A DNA stretch of 64,000 nucleotides from Bacillota bacterium (GTDB taxonomy: Bacteria > Bacillota > UBA4882 > UBA10575), in contig DUOH01000060.1 of assembly GCA_012838955.1 (NCBI GenBank), positions 59,303 to 123,302 on the forward strand. The letters run 5' to 3'. Made by a program: the position numbers and the translations under genes. How positions within the stretch are numbered: position 1 is the first letter of the stretch; each line of letters opens with the position of its first letter. The notes under the pieces are model-generated. The model did not search any database. It saw only the letters and a list, made by a program, of their open reading frames with translations, and was not told the origin of the DNA. Below are positions 61,804 to 64,000 of the stretch, one piece after another.

Positions 61804-62457
61804 TTAAAAACCCATGATCTTAACGGTATGCCAAAAAAAATCAAAAGAAAGATAGAATAAGAAAATAGCGCACACAATAATTATTCCTCGGTAAAGCTTA
61901 GGCGACAGATAGGTTTTTCCTTTGCTGACCGCCAACGAGATCAGGGAATACCACAGAAAATCGGCGAATATGTGTCCGGAATAAAAAAAGGCAATCCCAG
62001 AAAGTCCAAACTCCCGGGCTTGGGCTAAAAAACCCAACCCCAGCGTAGCCCACCATAAACTCCAATAAGGATTAGCCAGTGAAATGAGGGCGCCGGTTAG
62101 GACCAAGCTCATCCTCTGAGTATTTTTCGAAGGGGACAACTCCTGATCCGCCTGTAAGTTTAGGCCCGCTTTTCCTTCTTTAAACAGCATGCCATAAGCC
62201 ATCCAAAAAAGAAACATCCCACCCAGGATACTAATGATCCCCTTACTCAACGGAAGCTCGATTATACTACCGAGCCCGAAGAGTAAAGCCAGAACCAGCA
62301 TGGCTTCGAGTAAAGCATGTCCCAGTATTAACTTGGGTCCGGCCCAAAACCCCGTCTTTAAAGACTCTCTAATATTAATGGTCAAGAGCGGCCCCGGCAT
62401 CAGAGCGCCGGAGAACGCCACTCCGCAGGCTAAAAAGAAAATCTCCACTCCCCTCAA
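61804..62457 (-). CDS. LysE/RhtB-family exporter
   Basis: The 217-residue protein has six membrane helices and the family's GVAFSGALMPGPLLTINIRESLKTGF N-terminal block with the conserved PGP. LysE/RhtB proteins export basic or neutral amino acids. The substrate is unknown. The start is TTG 62457 with GGAGGGG upstream. It ends about 90 bp upstream of the ECF sigma promoter boxes. Confidence 0.88.
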   Translation of the reverse strand: MRGVEIFFLACGVAFSGALMPGPLLTINIRESLKTGFWAGPKLILGHALLEAMLVLALLFGLGSIIELPLSKGIISILGGMFLFWMAYGMLFKEGKAGLNLQADQELSPSKNTQRMSLVLTGALISLANPYWSLWWATLGLGFLAQAREFGLSGIAFFYSGHIFADFLWYSLISLAVSKGKTYLSPKLYRGIIIVCAIFLFYLSFDFFWHTVKIMGF

Positions 62458-62481
62458 GTAATCCCCTCCATCCTCTCCATC

Positions 62482-62892
62482 CTAACCAGCCAACCAAATG
62501 TAGTAAAGAAAAGCAACCACTACCACGAAGGCCTGAACGAAAAAACCCCACGGCCACTCCATCCGGTGATGAGGCGTCAGTCCGGTATGACTAGGAAAAA
62601 TTAACCACCGTTTACCGGTTACATGGCTGAGCGCTACTTCCAAATCGGGTAAAGCCCCTCCGATGGCACCAGGCAAAAAATAAGGTAAGCCGACGAACTT
62701 TTCTCGGCAGAAAAGCACCAGACTCACTGCGGTTAAAAAATCCAGCACTCCCCATTTTGCTTCGTAATAATCGTGATGAGGAACTACATCCAGAATCAGG
62801 TGGGAAACAAGCCCGCCGAGAAACGCCGTGACCAGTCCGGCCCCGGATCCGGCGGTAAAGCCGCCCACCAAAGCATGTGTCGTACAATACAT
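62482..62892 (-). CDS. Uncharacterised His-rich membrane protein
   Basis: The 136-residue protein has three hydrophobic helices and paired His residues (SHLILDVVPHHDYY near 30-43 and PSHTGLTPHHRMEW near 100-113) plus an LPDLEVALSHV segment, hinting at metal binding as in the membrane-bound metal-dependent hydrolase families. No catalytic role can be assigned. The ATG has GGGGGAGAAGGG upstream. Confidence 0.6.
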   Translation of the reverse strand: MYCTTHALVGGFTAGSGAGLVTAFLGGLVSHLILDVVPHHDYYEAKWGVLDFLTAVSLVLFCREKFVGLPYFLPGAIGGALPDLEVALSHVTGKRWLIFPSHTGLTPHHRMEWPWGFFVQAFVVVVAFLYYIWLAG

Positions 62893-62910
62893 CCCTTCTC
62901 CCCCTTTGGG

Positions 62911-64000
62911 TTAGCACCTGCGACCCACTATTCTCCGGAGAAGTTTCAACTCCTCCATATTCAATACATACGCCAAGGCCAAATAGGTTATTATGCCGAT
63001 CCCAATTCCGCCGCCTACCTGAAAGGCTATAAACACCTTGCCTTTTAACCCAATGGTCATCAAGAAAGCATTCCATGGATTAAGCGCATACATGAGTACA
63101 ATCCCCATCCCCACCGCCGCCACCAGAGAAAGAAGTAAAGTGTGGAGGATGGCGCTTTCTTTGATCCCGCCGAGCTTTCGCCGGAGGAAATAGCTGGACA
63201 ATAACATATTGGCTATACCCATCAACGAAAAAGACAAGGCTAGCCCGCCGTGTCCCAGATTGGTATAGTTCAAAAAAAGCAGGTTCAATATAATGCTCAG
63301 AGCGACCGTGGCTAAGGTGACCTTGACCGGGGTCACCGTATCTTTGAGCGCATAAAACCCTCTGGGCAGCAGTTGGATTACACCATGAGCAAAGAGGCCC
63401 AGACTATAAAAGAGCAAGGCATAGGCGGTCAGTTCTGTATGGGCGGCGGTAAATTCGCCTCCTTGGAAGAGCAGGTTTATGATCTCATAGCGCAAGATAA
63501 TAAAGCCAACGGCCGAGGGGATCATAATAAAGATGATTACTCTGATTCCGGTAGAAAAATCAGTCTTAAACTGTTCCCACCTCTCCTGGGCGGACAACCG
63601 GGACAGAGTGGGAAAAAAGGCGGTAGAGATGGCCATGGCAAAGATACCAATGGGCAATAATACTAAGCGCTGCCCGAAGCGGAGTGCGGTAATACTTCCC
63701 TCAGCCAACCCCGAAGCCATGGTAGTTGAGACCCAAATATTAAGCTGTGTGGCGGACAACCCTACTAAGGCGGGAACCATTAATACCAGCATCCGTTTGA
63801 AGCCCGGGTGCTTTAGATTTAAATAAAAAGGGTTATATCCCTTGGTACTATGTAAGACAAAGGCCGCCTGCAGAAAAAAGTTGGCCATCGCGCCGACTAC
63901 CACGCCGGTAGCCATCCCCTTAATCCCAAAATGTGGTCCTAAAAAATAAGCGCCTAGGATAATTCCGATATTGTAGAGAACTGGTCCTAAAACAGGGACA
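62911..64000 (-). CDS. murJ: MurJ/MviN-family lipid II flippase, C-terminal part
   Basis: The gene runs off the right edge; 363 residues are visible of about 500-550 expected. The visible part includes the VLGPVLYNIGIILGAYFLGP helix, the ALRFGQRLVLLPIGIFAMAISTAFFPTLSRLSAQ block and about ten further membrane helices typical of MOP-superfamily flippases. It moves lipid II across the membrane for peptidoglycan synthesis. The C-terminus ends normally with a short basic tail. The start lies outside the window. Confidence 0.9.
   Translation of the reverse strand, partial: VPVLGPVLYNIGIILGAYFLGPHFGIKGMATGVVVGAMANFFLQAAFVLHSTKGYNPFYLNLKHPGFKRMLVLMVPALVGLSATQLNIWVSTTMASGLAEGSITALRFGQRLVLLPIGIFAMAISTAFFPTLSRLSAQERWEQFKTDFSTGIRVIIFIMIPSAVGFIILRYEIINLLFQGGEFTAAHTELTAYALLFYSLGLFAHGVIQLLPRGFYALKDTVTPVKVTLATVALSIILNLLFLNYTNLGHGGLALSFSLMGIANMLLSSYFLRRKLGGIKESAILHTLLLSLVAAVGMGIVLMYALNPWNAFLMTIGLKGKVFIAFQVGGGIGIGIITYLALAYVLNMEELKLLRRIVGRRC

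Overview
This window comes from a strictly anaerobic, endospore-forming Bacillota (Clostridia-like). The evidence is Spo0A, SpoVS, YlbJ, a small acid-soluble spore protein, a SPOCS-domain protein and AbrB, together with an NADH-linked [FeFe]-hydrogenase locus, the Rex redox repressor, T-box leaders and a HrcA/CIRCE heat-shock operon. I cannot name a genus from sequence reading alone. No prophage, IS element or CRISPR array was recognised. Almost all genes lie on the minus strand and most are housekeeping genes in conserved operons.

Positions 1-5850 hold a Rex-controlled hydrogenase cluster on the minus strand: rex, a thioredoxin-like [2Fe-2S] ferredoxin, a PAS-containing (putatively sensory, HydS-like) [FeFe]-hydrogenase, a SpoIIE/PP2C phosphatase with an extra C-terminal domain, then NuoE-like and NuoF-like NADH module subunits. 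The last gene runs off the window. One Rex-type operator sits on the rex promoter and a second lies just ahead of the hydrogenase genes. The HydS-like gene has no canonical start codon that keeps its first Fe-S motif; an ATA placed 7 nt after a strong ribosome binding site is the best candidate.

Positions 6000-10050 hold five tRNA genes in two transcription units, purA, a LysR regulator, a SPOCS protein and a structured leader before a DMT transporter. Positions 10900-14750 hold spore-related genes (SASP, ylbJ, yqhV, UPF0756, phosphosulfolactate synthase).

Positions 14755-22919 form one long minus-strand cluster, rlmN-FHA-prpC-prkC-rsgA-rpe-cheX-ireB-murA. It places the PASTA kinase, its phosphatase and the likely kinase substrate IreB in one neighbourhood. 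Positions 23000-38750 carry spo0A, a GNAT gene, an M19 dipeptidase, spoVS-ymdB-unknown-rny, recA-recX with a LexA box, ykuK-like, ksgA, a response regulator with a degenerate GGDEF domain, yabE, a TatD-linked radical SAM protein, tatD and metG behind a methionine T-box.

Positions 39500-57760 carry abrB, rsmI, a secreted repeat protein, tyrS with a T-box, typA, hrcA-grpE-dnaK-dnaJ, hemW, a DUF2179 protein and lepA. The last 6 kb is more accessory: a two-gene chromate-type transporter, an Asn/Gln-rich small protein, an ECF sigma factor with an overlapping membrane partner and a candidate self-promoter, a LysE-type exporter, and the end of a MurJ-type flippase.
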